A DNA stretch of 64,000 bases from Mycobacterium basiliense (GCF_900292015.1 NZ_LR130759.1:4774001-4838000); one strand, 5' to 3'. Positions 37,087-46,420 are shown, numbered from the stretch's first letter. Notes: generated by a model not told the origin, from the sequence alone. Program-made: numbers and translations.

Positions 37087-37508
37087 GATTCCTCCGAGCC
37101 CGGTTGCGGGGCAGGTTGCGGCGTGCCAATCAGCGCACAGATGTCACGCACGAGTGTGTCCAGCGGTGTCCCGGTAGGGAATACCGCCGCCGCACCGGCG
37201 GACATCAGTTTGGGCACATCGGCATGTGGAATCGTCCCGCCGACAACGACGGCAATGTCTTCGGCATCGGCGGCGCGCAGCGCTTCGATGGTGCGTGCGG
37301 TGAGCGCCAGATGGGCACCGGACAGGATGCTCAGGCCCACGACGGCCACGTCCTCTTGGACAGCGATTGACGCGATGTCTTCGATGCGTTGCCGGATGCC
37401 GGTGTAGATGACCTCGAAACCGGCGTCACGCAGGGTGCGGGCGACGATCTTGGCGCCGCGGTCGTGTCCGTCCAGACCGGGTTTGGCGACCAGAATCCGC
37501 GCGGCCAT
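37071..37508 (-). CDS. B12-binding small subunit of acyl-CoA mutase
   Basis: The 145-residue cobalamin-binding protein has DGHDRG (D13, H15 as the lower cobalt ligand), VGLSILSGAH and VVVGGTIPHAD, the DxHxxG, SxL and GG motifs of base-off B12 domains. Separate genes for catalytic and B12-binding parts occur in isobutyryl- and 2-hydroxyisobutyryl-CoA mutases, unlike the fused subunit of methylmalonyl-CoA mutase. Its ATG directly follows the TAG of the large subunit. Confidence 0.93.
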   Translation of the reverse strand: MAARILVAKPGLDGHDRGAKIVARTLRDAGFEVIYTGIRQRIEDIASIAVQEDVAVVGLSILSGAHLALTARTIEALRAADAEDIAVVVGGTIPHADVPKLMSAGAAAVFPTGTPLDTLVRDICALIGTPQPAPQPGSEESCVSE

Positions 37509-39083
37509 CTAGAACACCACCGGTTGCTGGAATTCGCCCCATACCGCCTTGAGCGCCGAGACCATCTCACCGACCGTGCAGTAGGCGTTGGCGCAGTCGA
37601 TCAGCCGGTGCATCAAGTTATCGCCGCCGTCGGCACCCCGCGACAACGAGGCTAGGCTGGATTGCACTGCGCTGCCGTCTCTTTCGGCCTTGACCTTGGC
37701 CAGCCGCTTGAGCTGAAGATCGCGGCCCTCGGCGTCGAGCTCATAGGTGACGACGTCTGGCTCAGGCTCCGCCGAAACGAACCGGTTGACCCCGACAACC
37801 GGCCGGGTGCCCGCCTCGACGTCCCGGTGGATCCGAAAGGCTTCGTCGGCGATGAGGCCCTGCAGGTACCCGTCCTCGATGGCGTTGACCATGCCGCCGT
37901 GGCGCTCGAGGTCGGACATGATCTCGATGATGCGGGCTTCGGTGGCGTCGGTGAGCGCCTCGACAAAATAGGAACCGCCGAGCGGGTCGGCGACGTTGGC
38001 CACGCCGGTTTCGTAGGCGAGGATCTGCTGGGTACGCAGTGCCAGGGTGGTGGATTCCTCGGTCGGTAGCGCAAAGGGCTCATCCCAAGCCGCGGTGAAC
38101 ATCGACTGCACGCCACCCAACACCGCCGCCATGGCCTCATAGGCGACGCGGACGACGTTGTTGTGCGCCTGTGGTGCATACAGCGACGCGCCGCCACACA
38201 CGCAGCCAAAGCGGAACATCGATGCCTTGTCCGTCTTCGCCCCGTAGCGTTCACGTACGATGGTCGCCCAACGACGCCGTCCCGCACGGTATTTGGCGAT
38301 CTCTTCGAAGAAGTCGCCATGGGTATAGAAGAAGAACGAGATCTGCGGCGCGAACGCGTCAATGGACATTCGGCCACGTGCTACCACGGTATCGCAGTAG
38401 GTAACGCCGTCAGCCAAGGTGAACGCCATCTCTTGAACGGCGGTGGCCCCGGCATCACGAAAATGCGCCCCCGCCACCGAGATCGCGTTGAATTTCGGGA
38501 CCTCGGCCGCGCAAAACTCGATGGTGTCGGCGATGAGTCGCAGCGAGGGCTCCGGCGGCCAGATCCAGGTCCCACGCGAGGCGTACTCCTTGAGTATGTC
38601 GTTTTGAATCGTCCCGGTGAGTTTTGCCCGCGGGATGCCCTTTTTCTCGGCGGCGGCCACATAGAACGCCAGCAGGATTGCCGCGGTCCCATTGATGGTC
38701 ATGCTCGTGCTGATCTTGTCCAGCGGGATGGCGTCGAACAGAATCTCGGCGTCAGCCAGGGTGTCGACCGCGACACCCACCCGCCCGACCTCCTCACCGA
38801 AGTCCGCATCGTCGGAGTCGTAACCGCACTGAGTGGGCAGATCGAGCGCCACCGACAGTCCTGTCCCGCCCTGATCGAGCAGGTAGCGGTAGCGGCGATT
38901 GGATTCCTCGGCGGTACCAAAGCCGGAGTATTGCCGAAACGTCCACAGCTTGCCGCGGTACCCGGAGGCGAAGTTACCCCGGGTGAAAGGGAAATCGCCC
39001 GGCGGCGGAAGGTCCGGCCGACCATCCTGCGGACCGTACATCGGCTCGAGCGGTATGCCGGATGGGGTTTGCACATTATCCAT
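37509..39083 (-). CDS. Adenosylcobalamin-dependent acyl-CoA mutase, large subunit, novel active-site variant
   Basis: The 524-residue TIM-barrel subunit has RQYSGFGTAEESN, GLSVALDLPTQCGYDSDD, LTGTIQNDILKEYASRGTWIWPPEPS in parts, and SFFFYTHGDFFEEIAK. Mapped to P. shermanii methylmalonyl-CoA mutase: Tyr89 is kept (Y52), Arg207 kept (R170), Gln197 kept (Q160), His244 kept (H207). His122 is Gln (Q85) and Tyr243 is Ala (A206). The Tyr/Arg pair argues against isobutyryl-CoA mutase, and Ala at the 116 position against hydroxyisobutyryl-CoA mutase. Substrate unassigned. The ATG at 39083 is chosen over an open frame to 39299 without homology. Confidence 0.9.
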   Translation of the reverse strand: MDNVQTPSGIPLEPMYGPQDGRPDLPPPGDFPFTRGNFASGYRGKLWTFRQYSGFGTAEESNRRYRYLLDQGGTGLSVALDLPTQCGYDSDDADFGEEVGRVGVAVDTLADAEILFDAIPLDKISTSMTINGTAAILLAFYVAAAEKKGIPRAKLTGTIQNDILKEYASRGTWIWPPEPSLRLIADTIEFCAAEVPKFNAISVAGAHFRDAGATAVQEMAFTLADGVTYCDTVVARGRMSIDAFAPQISFFFYTHGDFFEEIAKYRAGRRRWATIVRERYGAKTDKASMFRFGCVCGGASLYAPQAHNNVVRVAYEAMAAVLGGVQSMFTAAWDEPFALPTEESTTLALRTQQILAYETGVANVADPLGGSYFVEALTDATEARIIEIMSDLERHGGMVNAIEDGYLQGLIADEAFRIHRDVEAGTRPVVGVNRFVSAEPEPDVVTYELDAEGRDLQLKRLAKVKAERDGSAVQSSLASLSRGADGGDNLMHRLIDCANAYCTVGEMVSALKAVWGEFQQPVVF

Positions 39084-39236
39084 CGATGAATAACGTACTT
39101 GCAAAAAAAGAGAATGCCAATACCATACGGCTGACCAGGCCAAATGCCTGATCGCGATCGTCGTGTCAGCGGCCGGCGCCGGCCGACGGGCTCTATGCTG
39201 CTCAGCGCGAGGGCCAAACACGCTGAGGAGGTCGAC

Positions 39237-40778
39237 ATGGCCGTTAGGAGACCATCGGCGGCTGACATCGATGCCGCGGCGCGACACTTCGGCTTTCACT
39301 TCGACGGCGGCTCCGAACGGGACTACCTGGGCGCCGTCCTGGCCATGTTGGCGTCCTACGACGTGGTCGACGAGCTCTACGACGACCTCGCGCGGCCACC
39401 GGTATCCCCACGCGACTACCGATTCCTGGAACGCGGCGACAACCCCCTCGGCGCATGGTACGTCAGCACCGACATCAGCACCGGGGCCCAGGGACCGCTA
39501 TCGGGCAGGACGGTGGCCATCAAAGACAACATCGCCGTTGCCGGCGTCCCAATGATGAACGGATCGCGGGCGATGGAGGGTCTCATCCCCAGCCGGGATG
39601 CGACGGTCGTCCGGCGGCTGCTCGACGCGGGAGCCATCGTTTCGGGCAAGAGCGTCTGCGAGGATCTGTGCTGCTCCGGTTCCAGCTTCACATCAGCTTC
39701 GGGCCCGGTGCGCAACCCGTGGGATCCGATGCGGGAAGCGGGCGGGTCATCCAGCGGTAGCGCCGCGCTGCTCGCCGCCGGAGAGGTCGAGCTGGCGCTC
39801 GGTGGCGACCAGGGCGGCTCGGTTCGGATTCCGGCATCGCTGTGTGGCATCGTCGGATTCAAACCGACGTACGGGTTGGTCCCCTACACCGGAGCATTCC
39901 CGATCGAGCGAACGATCGATCACCTCGGCCCCATGACACGCACTGTCGCCGATGCCGCGCTCATGCTCAGCGTGATCGCCGGACCCGACGGCGAGGATCC
40001 GCGGCAGCCCGGTGAAGTGCCCGCCGTGAACTACCGGGCGGAACTGACGGGCGCGGTGGAAGGCCTTCGGGTGGGCATCCTGACCGAAGGATTCGGCCAG
40101 CAGGAATCCAACCCGAACGTTGACGAGTTGGTCCGATCAGCTGCGCACCGGTTCAGCGAAATAGGTTGCACCGTAGGCGAGATCAGCGTCCCCTGGCACC
40201 GGAAAGCGTTTCACATCTTTACCGTGGTGATTACTGACGGCGCCGCGTATCAGATGCTCGACGGCAACGGGTACGGGCTCGGCGCGGACGGCAGTTACGA
40301 TCCCGAACTCATGGCGCACTTCGCACGCCAGCGGCTGATCAATGCCGACGAACTCGCCAGCACCGTCAAGGCGACCGCGCTGTGTGGCCGCTACGGCCTG
40401 ACAACCCTCGGCGGCGCCTCTTATGCCAAGGCGCGAAATCTATTGCCGCACGCGCGTGCCGCCTATGACGACGCGCTTGACCAATACGACGTCCTGGTGA
40501 TGCCGACCGTGCCCGGCACCGCCGAGGCCCTCCCGACAGGCGGGCCGCAGGATTTTGCACTACTGGCCCATGCGCACGGCAAGGCCATCAACACCTCCCC
40601 CATGGACGTCACCGGGCATCCCGCAATCTCCGTTCCGGCCGGCCTTGTCGACGGCCTGCCCGCCGGAATGATGATCATGGGCAAGCGATTCCACGACGCA
40701 ACAGTATTGAAGCTGGCGGACGCATTCGAATCCCTCTGCGGCGGGTTCCCTAGCGCTCCGGTGATGCCGACTAGTTGA
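39237..40778 (+). CDS. Amidase (amidase-signature family)
   Basis: The 513-residue amidase has the catalytic Lys in TVAIKDN (K96), cis-Ser in REAGGSSSGSA (about S171) and nucleophile Ser in DQGGSVRIP (S195). The ATG at 39237 has GAGGAG seven bases upstream; the frame is open from 39144 but lacks homology there. It diverges from the mutase operon over 153 bases, so it may release the acid that the cluster degrades from an amide. Its C-terminal part contains DVTGHPAISVPAGL, typical of the family. Confidence 0.92.
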   Translation: MAVRRPSAADIDAAARHFGFHFDGGSERDYLGAVLAMLASYDVVDELYDDLARPPVSPRDYRFLERGDNPLGAWYVSTDISTGAQGPLSGRTVAIKDNIAVAGVPMMNGSRAMEGLIPSRDATVVRRLLDAGAIVSGKSVCEDLCCSGSSFTSASGPVRNPWDPMREAGGSSSGSAALLAAGEVELALGGDQGGSVRIPASLCGIVGFKPTYGLVPYTGAFPIERTIDHLGPMTRTVADAALMLSVIAGPDGEDPRQPGEVPAVNYRAELTGAVEGLRVGILTEGFGQQESNPNVDELVRSAAHRFSEIGCTVGEISVPWHRKAFHIFTVVITDGAAYQMLDGNGYGLGADGSYDPELMAHFARQRLINADELASTVKATALCGRYGLTTLGGASYAKARNLLPHARAAYDDALDQYDVLVMPTVPGTAEALPTGGPQDFALLAHAHGKAINTSPMDVTGHPAISVPAGLVDGLPAGMMIMGKRFHDATVLKLADAFESLCGGFPSAPVMPTS

Positions 40779-40791
40779 TCCGAGGCCAGCC

Positions 40792-41604
40792 CTAAACTCG
40801 ACACAGGATTTCACCGTGCGGAATGGCCATCCAGCCCTCGGGGGCGTGCGCCCAGGACCGCCATGTCGCGGAAATGTCTTGCAGCTCCACCGGTGTGGCA
40901 AGTCCCGAGTCCACCAAGGGGCGGGCCAGGTCCGACCGAAGGACGCGTTCCGCCCAAGTCTGACCCCACCAATTGCGATCCTCGGGCGTGGCAAAACACC
41001 AGATGGACCCGGTGGGGCTGATGTCATCGAACCCCGCACGTTGCGCCCAGGACAGCAGGCGGCGACCCGCATCCGGTTCGCCGCCGTTGCGCCGGGCCGC
41101 CTGGCGATAGAGCTGCAGCCATCGGTCCAAGCCCGGCAGCTGCGGGTACCAGATGAAGCCCGCATAGTCGGCGTCTCGGGCCGCGACGATGCCCCCGGGT
41201 GCACAGACCCGCTTCATTTCCCGCAGCGCCCCGACGGGATCTGCGACGTGCTGCAGCACCTGATGCGCATGCACGACGTCGAAGGTGTCGTCGGGGAAGT
41301 CCAACGCGTTCACGTCGGACGTCACGAAAGTGATGTTGGCCAGGTTCCGCGCTTTGGCCGCAGTACGAGCCACGTCCAGGATCTCCTGCTTCAGTTCGAT
41401 GGCCGTAACCTGACCGGGAGCGATTCGCTCGGCGATGTCGGCGGTGATTGTTCCGGGTCCACAACCGACGTCAAGTACGGCGATGCCTGGACGTAGGTGC
41501 CCCAACAGATAGGCCGCGGAATTCTGCGCGCTGCGCCAACTGTGCGAGCGCAGCACCGATTCGTGGTGGCCGTGGGTGTAGACGGCCCGGGGCTGGTGGT
41601 TCAC
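40792..41604 (-). CDS. SAM-dependent methyltransferase (Rv0839-like)
   Basis: The 270-residue class I methyltransferase has the SAM motif AVLDVGCGPGTIT (44-53), TFVTSDVNALDFPDD, VVHAHQVLQHVADP and LREMKRVCAPGG. The GTG at 41604 is preferred over the open frame to 41649 because AAGGAG lies 8 bases ahead and the length then equals that recalled for Rv0839. It converges with the amidase. The promoter holds an operator-like palindrome at 41681-41695. The acceptor is unknown. Confidence 0.9.
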   Translation of the reverse strand: MNHQPRAVYTHGHHESVLRSHSWRSAQNSAAYLLGHLRPGIAVLDVGCGPGTITADIAERIAPGQVTAIELKQEILDVARTAAKARNLANITFVTSDVNALDFPDDTFDVVHAHQVLQHVADPVGALREMKRVCAPGGIVAARDADYAGFIWYPQLPGLDRWLQLYRQAARRNGGEPDAGRRLLSWAQRAGFDDISPTGSIWCFATPEDRNWWGQTWAERVLRSDLARPLVDSGLATPVELQDISATWRSWAHAPEGWMAIPHGEILCRV

Positions 41605-41680
41605 GAGTACGACTCCTTGCCGGTCAACGTGGTCGGGTGCAACCCACACTAACCGATCGGTTCAGATAGTGATATTTCTG

Positions 41681-41695
41681 TCTCGCATTATGAGA
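41681..41695. promoter_or_regulatory. Operator-like palindrome shared with the site at 29481
   Basis: TCTCGCATTATGAGA matches the palindrome at 29481-29495 in 14 of 15 positions. Here the outer arms extend to TGTCTC and GAGACA (41679-41697). It is about 77 bases upstream of the methyltransferase start. Confidence 0.6.
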
Positions 41696-41755
41696 CACCG
41701 ATTGGTCCGTGGCAAACACCGCAGATACGAGAGCCGACGACACCACGACCTGGGG

Positions 41756-43840
41756 TCAGCGGTCGGATTCTCGGGTTTGCCGAGCACGCCGCTGTTCGAG
41801 CGTTGATCGCAGCACTCCGCGAACCAGCCTGGCGAGGATGGTTTCGCCTGGACTGTCTTTGGCCATCGCGGCGATCACCGCCTCGAGTGTGGGTGCGACC
41901 GGTGGCGCAATGCTTTTCCGCACCACATCGTCCATGATCTTGACCGCCTCGCCGAGGTGTGCGGAGGGCTCGGCGATCTTCAGCGCGGCGCGCCAACCTC
42001 GGTCCGGGCGAGCCTCTGCCAGCAACACGAGGACCTGATCCGGCGCGCAGGCCAGCGCTTCCGCGACCGCTTGGGCCCAGCCGGTGAGGATGGTGAGGTC
42101 CTCGATGTCCAGCGCGGGCGGCAGGGGCGCGTCGGGCTGCCACGACCGTGATTCCAAAGATGTGGGTGCCGCGTGGATTTGGTGTACGGCGACGTCGAAG
42201 TAATGAATCGAGTCGCCGATGGGTGGACGGCTATCGGCAGTACGACGCAGCGCGCGGTCCCCGCAGATGGTCAGTACGACCCCGTGGGCACCCGCCTCCA
42301 GCGGGACCTCCCGGATCCCCCGGACGGGGTCCTTCCACAAGCCGACCACCGAGGAGGACGGCTGCCCGGCGGGCCGGCAGCGCTGCACCATGCCGTAAGC
42401 AGACAACGTCGCAACCGCCGAGCCGGGGTCGTCGGCCAACACACTGGCATACCTGGCCGCCCAACGCGATGTCAGCTGCGGTCCGTCCAGCAAGGGGGTG
42501 AAGACCAGCGTCGGGCCTACCGACCGAACGACGTCAGCGACATCGTCGCGTTGGGCAAGATCTTCACAAACCAAGCAGACCAGGGTCAGTTCTTCGCCGA
42601 GTTCCACGAATTGCACCGTGCGCCGAGCGACGTCCATCGCCTCCCACCAAAGGATGTGCGGGTGGAGGGCACCGCCCAGGTGGTACTGGAAGATCTGTGA
42701 TTCGTTGAGTGACCATCGATGGTGTTTGTTCTGGCGGACGTGAAACCACCTCTGGCGATTCGAACCAGTTGCCACGGAACGCTTTTCAAGTTCCGGGCTC
42801 ACGCCGATGTGCACCCAGTTGCCCGGCAGTCGACCCGATTGCGGCATCGGCTGGCGCACACCGGTCATGAGCATGGTCACCCCGTGGTGATCCAACACGG
42901 CCTCGAGATCGTCGATATCGCCCTCGTCGACGGCGCTCTCCGGGAAGACCACCACATCAATCCCGCCGACCTCGTCTCGGGCCGCCATCACCGTGCGGTC
43001 CACCAGGTCCAAGTCGAGCCGTTCGGCCGGTGCGAACTCGAAGTAGCCGAACGGCTCTGTGGCCAGCCGGCACACCGAGCCTTCGACGGGGTGAAAGTCC
43101 GACTCACGCACCCGAAGCGGCCAGGGCAGCAGCAGCACGTTGGCGTAGTCGGCCTGAAAATTGGTACCCCGGTGCCGGGCCGGGATCTTGGACCACCGGA
43201 CCTCCGCCCCGGGGCGATGCACGCAGGCGTAGCGCGAAAACGAGCCCAGCGAAGTCCCCTTGGGCGACGTACGGACCTTCGGTAGTACCCGCACGAGGTG
43301 CGGGTGGATGCGCGCAAGCGATCCGGTTCTGGCCAACAGTTCACGACCACGCGCGCGATACACAAACCCCGTTTCGTTAGATCGACCGAGGGGAACACCC
43401 AAGCCCGCGCACGCTTCGTCCGCGATCGCATGAAGGGTCAAAAGCGCCTCGCACATTCGCCAGCTGCGGCCCTCCGCCAGATGCTCGAGCGGCATCTGGG
43501 CGTGCTCTCGAAACGCGGCCCACTCTTGGGCCACCAAATCGGGAACTGCCCGTCCACGGCTGCCGACCCAGCTGCTCCAATCCCGGCCGGCCTGCGCAAC
43601 GGCCTCAGCCCAATTGGCGACGCGACCGGGCGGCCATGTCACATCGCCGGGCGGGGAGAAGACGAACCGATACACCTGCGTGTGGCCCAAGATCACATCG
43701 GTAAGAGCAAACAAATCGGGGGGCCATTCAAGCAGTGCGTCATCGATTGGGCGTCCGCTCAACGCCAACCACGTCGCCGCCGATGTCGGACCGGTCGAGC
43801 CGGGATGGGTCGATTGCATATCCGACGTGGTGCTTGCCAT
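41756..43840 (-). CDS. Large nitrilase-superfamily protein with unknown N-terminal region
   Basis: The 694-residue protein has a central carbon-nitrogen hydrolase-like domain (about 225-560). The expected Glu-Lys-Cys triad is visible: VVVFPESAV (E301), RQNKHHRWSL (K372) and CLVCEDLAQ (C425). The first 220 residues are helical and unrecognised; the last 130 are also unassigned. GGAG six bases before the ATG supports the start. It stands alone. Nitrilase-like domains of this kind are fused to reverse transcriptases in some phage-defence proteins (DRT class 1), but no reverse transcriptase is present here. The function is unknown. Confidence 0.85.
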   Translation of the reverse strand: MASTTSDMQSTHPGSTGPTSAATWLALSGRPIDDALLEWPPDLFALTDVILGHTQVYRFVFSPPGDVTWPPGRVANWAEAVAQAGRDWSSWVGSRGRAVPDLVAQEWAAFREHAQMPLEHLAEGRSWRMCEALLTLHAIADEACAGLGVPLGRSNETGFVYRARGRELLARTGSLARIHPHLVRVLPKVRTSPKGTSLGSFSRYACVHRPGAEVRWSKIPARHRGTNFQADYANVLLLPWPLRVRESDFHPVEGSVCRLATEPFGYFEFAPAERLDLDLVDRTVMAARDEVGGIDVVVFPESAVDEGDIDDLEAVLDHHGVTMLMTGVRQPMPQSGRLPGNWVHIGVSPELEKRSVATGSNRQRWFHVRQNKHHRWSLNESQIFQYHLGGALHPHILWWEAMDVARRTVQFVELGEELTLVCLVCEDLAQRDDVADVVRSVGPTLVFTPLLDGPQLTSRWAARYASVLADDPGSAVATLSAYGMVQRCRPAGQPSSSVVGLWKDPVRGIREVPLEAGAHGVVLTICGDRALRRTADSRPPIGDSIHYFDVAVHQIHAAPTSLESRSWQPDAPLPPALDIEDLTILTGWAQAVAEALACAPDQVLVLLAEARPDRGWRAALKIAEPSAHLGEAVKIMDDVVRKSIAPPVAPTLEAVIAAMAKDSPGETILARLVRGVLRSTLEQRRARQTRESDR

Positions 43841-44276
43841 GTGCGCTCCGCTATCTCGGCGTAGGACCGCGCGCGCTCAACGACCCCTCGGACGGGGCGT
43901 CGTCACCAACATCGAGCAAACCGACGCCCGGCGACTCGGAGCACATCGGATCGCAACTGGAATCGCTGACATCGGTGCGGCAGCGGTATCGCTGCGCGGC
44001 CCGCGACATCGGTCAGCCGCTCTGAAACGCCGGCTCGTTGTCGCTCAACGCGATTGCGCCTGGGCTGCCGAGTGACGTCATCGTGGCCTCCGGGAGGTGA
44101 TGAGCGCGCCCACCGGGGCCGAACAGGTAGGTGCCGGATACGCGCCATCGATGAGCAAAGCTGTTGGCAAACAACATACCTTCGTTGGTAGCCGCAGCCA
44201 ATGATCCGACCAATGACTCGCACCACGACGGGACTCGATCGTGTCCCGACAAATCACATCGGAAGACGGGCCCGGG
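43841..44276. other. 436-bp intergenic region
   Basis: This lies between the nitrilase-like gene start and the lpqR stop. It must hold the nitrilase-like gene promoter and the lpqR 3' end. I see no convincing gene, repeat or RNA in it. Confidence 0.5.
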
Positions 44277-45110
44277 TCAGTTGACGGGCACGTTGAGAAT
44301 CGGACGGTCGACATCGGCGCCTGGGCCATCGAAATGCCACCACTCACCGGAATACACGGTCAACCCGCCGGCGTTCATCGCCGCCCGCAGATGGGCACGG
44401 TTGGCCTGCGCGTCGGCACTGACGCCCTGGGTGGCGAATGCTGTGGCCCGCGCCGAGAAGTCGTCGAAATCGGTGCCCATGTCGGCCAGACACAATCCGC
44501 CCAGTTGCCGCTGCGGTGGACACCGCTGCTGCACGCCGGCAAATGTCAGATCGACCGATCGCCCCGATTCATGGCTACGGGAATATTGTCCCGGACGCGC
44601 CACCCATGCCGGGTTCGAGACCACTTGAAACAGCCTGATCTGTACATCGTGCGGCCGGTAACAGTCCCAGAAGACCAGCAGCTGGCCCTGCGGGCGTAAC
44701 GCCGCGGCCGCCGCCGACAGCCCCGCCGCCAGTGATTCGTGCACCAGACAGCGCGCACCGGACGGATACAGCACCGTGCCCGTGAAGTTGTTGGTCGTCG
44801 CGTAGCGCAGGTCGATCACGGCGTCGCGAACCACACTACGAACGTCGACGAATCCGGCCGAGCTGGCCGCGGCGCTCAGCGGCGGCACGCTGTCGTCCGG
44901 TGCACTGGTGGTGGCAACCGGGCGGATCGCCGAACTGGCCGCGGCAACCGAGCCGTCCGAAGCCGACGACGTCGGATCCCCACCGGAATAGCTACAACTC
45001 GCGGCGCACGCAATGACTACTGCACCGACGCCGAGTCTGCGCACCGGACCGATGCGGCGTTGCACTGCAGGAGTTGTCACCAATGCCAGCCTACGACGGC
45101 CGCCCAACAT
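44277..45110 (-). CDS. lpqR: D-alanyl-D-alanine dipeptidase lipoprotein LpqR (VanX family)
   Basis: The zinc dipeptidase of peptidase family M15D has VIDLRYATTNNFTG, the zinc-binding SRSHESGRSVDLTF (His and Asp) and GEWWHFDGP (catalytic Glu and third zinc His). The N-terminus has an Arg-rich start, a hydrophobic helix and a lipobox (CAASC), then a Ser/Ala-rich linker. The ATG at 45110 gives a rather long signal of 39 residues; a GTG at 45080 is possible. The gene diverges from the cellulase gene. It would cleave D-Ala-D-Ala in wall turnover. Position matches Rv0838. Confidence 0.9.
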   Translation of the reverse strand: MLGGRRRLALVTTPAVQRRIGPVRRLGVGAVVIACAASCSYSGGDPTSSASDGSVAAASSAIRPVATTSAPDDSVPPLSAAASSAGFVDVRSVVRDAVIDLRYATTNNFTGTVLYPSGARCLVHESLAAGLSAAAAALRPQGQLLVFWDCYRPHDVQIRLFQVVSNPAWVARPGQYSRSHESGRSVDLTFAGVQQRCPPQRQLGGLCLADMGTDFDDFSARATAFATQGVSADAQANRAHLRAAMNAGGLTVYSGEWWHFDGPGADVDRPILNVPVN

Positions 45111-45229
45111 CAGCGCGAGGAGGTTGGCGACGATTGAGATTTCGCCGCGGTTTCGGTTAGGCGAAGATACAGCGGCATTTGCAAGTTCAGCATTATGCAT
45201 CGTCTCGGTTGGGTTATAGCGTTGGGCCG

Positions 45230-46372
45230 GTGTCTGGACCTGATTGTTACCTCCGACGCCGGCGCCCAGCGAGCGCCATCGCAACGGTATTCGTCGCGGT
45301 CCTGGGCATCAGCTACCCTCCGGTTGCTCACGCGGCCGCGGTGAACGCGACATGGACCGTAACATCGCTATGGAACACGGGGTTCGTCGCCAACTACAAG
45401 ATCACCAATTCGGCTGCGACGCAATTGACCGACTGGACGGTCGAATTCGATCTGCCCGCGGACGAGTCGGTCACGACTGTGTGGGGCGGCGAGCTTGATC
45501 AATCCGGAAAGCATTACGTGTTGACGCCGGAGGACTACAACCACACCGTCGCACCGGGCGGTTCGATCAGCGTTGGCTTCCAAGCCGCACTGACGGGCGC
45601 GTACACGGCGCCGGTCAATTGTGTGATCAACGGGGAACCCTGTTCCGATGGGTCGGTGCCACAAGGCGAATCCGCAACGCCCGCAGCCACGGTGACTGCC
45701 TCGAGCGGCACCCAGATCTGCGACCAGTTTGGCACCACCACCGTGGCGGGTAGCTACGTTGTGCAGAACAACCGTTGGGGCAGCAACGCCGCCCAGTGCA
45801 TCGACGTCGCCGGCAGCGGGTTTTCGATCGCCAAGCAGGACGGCTCCGTCGCTACCGATGGCGCGCCACTGTCGTATCCGTCGATCTATCTTGGCTGCCA
45901 CGACAACAATTGCTCGCCGGGCAGCAGCCTGCCCACCCAGTTGAATCAGATCCGCGCCGCCAACAGCAGCATCAGCTACGGCTACACCGATGGCACCTAT
46001 GACGCCGCCTATGACATCTGGCTCGATCCCACTCCGAAGAAGGACGGCGTGAACCAGATGGAAATCATGATCTGGTTCAACCGCCAGGGCCCCATCCAGC
46101 CGGTCGGCTCCAAGACCGGTAGCGCGACGATCAGCGGGCGCGACTGGGACGTGTGGCAGGGCAATAATGGTGCCAACAAGGTCATCTCATACGTTGCGCC
46201 GACGCCAATGGACTCGTGGGATTTCAGCGTGCTGGATTTCACCAACGATGTGCGCACGAAGGGCTTGATTACCGACGCGTGGTACCTCACCAGCATCCAA
46301 GCGGGATTCGAGCCTTGGCGCGGCGGCGTGGGCCTGGCGGTTAACTCCTTCTCCGCCAACGTGACCCACTGA
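45230..46372 (+). CDS. Secreted GH12 cellulase with N-terminal CBM2
   Basis: A protein of about 380 residues. Signal peptide: Arg-rich start, hydrophobic helix and AHA cleavage site near residue 35. A CBM2 carbohydrate-binding module follows (about 39-133, with NATWTVTSLW, YKITNSAATQLTDWTVEFDLP), then a linker and a GH12 endoglucanase domain with nucleophile Glu in NQMEIMIWF (about E278) and acid-base Glu in AGFEPW (about E361). The GTG at 45230 is used because the frame's first start (TTG 45179) would bury the signal peptide; TTATAG lies 10 bases upstream. The M. tuberculosis GH12 gene (celA2) is recalled as disrupted, but this one is intact. Confidence 0.9.
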   Translation: MSGPDCYLRRRRPASAIATVFVAVLGISYPPVAHAAAVNATWTVTSLWNTGFVANYKITNSAATQLTDWTVEFDLPADESVTTVWGGELDQSGKHYVLTPEDYNHTVAPGGSISVGFQAALTGAYTAPVNCVINGEPCSDGSVPQGESATPAATVTASSGTQICDQFGTTTVAGSYVVQNNRWGSNAAQCIDVAGSGFSIAKQDGSVATDGAPLSYPSIYLGCHDNNCSPGSSLPTQLNQIRAANSSISYGYTDGTYDAAYDIWLDPTPKKDGVNQMEIMIWFNRQGPIQPVGSKTGSATISGRDWDVWQGNNGANKVISYVAPTPMDSWDFSVLDFTNDVRTKGLITDAWYLTSIQAGFEPWRGGVGLAVNSFSANVTH

Positions 46373-46420
46373 GAGGCCACCGGCCGCTACGGTCCGCGAT
46401 CCGAGCGGGATGCGCCGCGG

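Noticed and set aside
41756..43840. Reverse transcriptase-nitrilase (DRT class 1) defence system
   Set aside because: Only a nitrilase-like domain is visible. No YxDD motif or reverse transcriptase fold occurs in it or in neighbouring genes.
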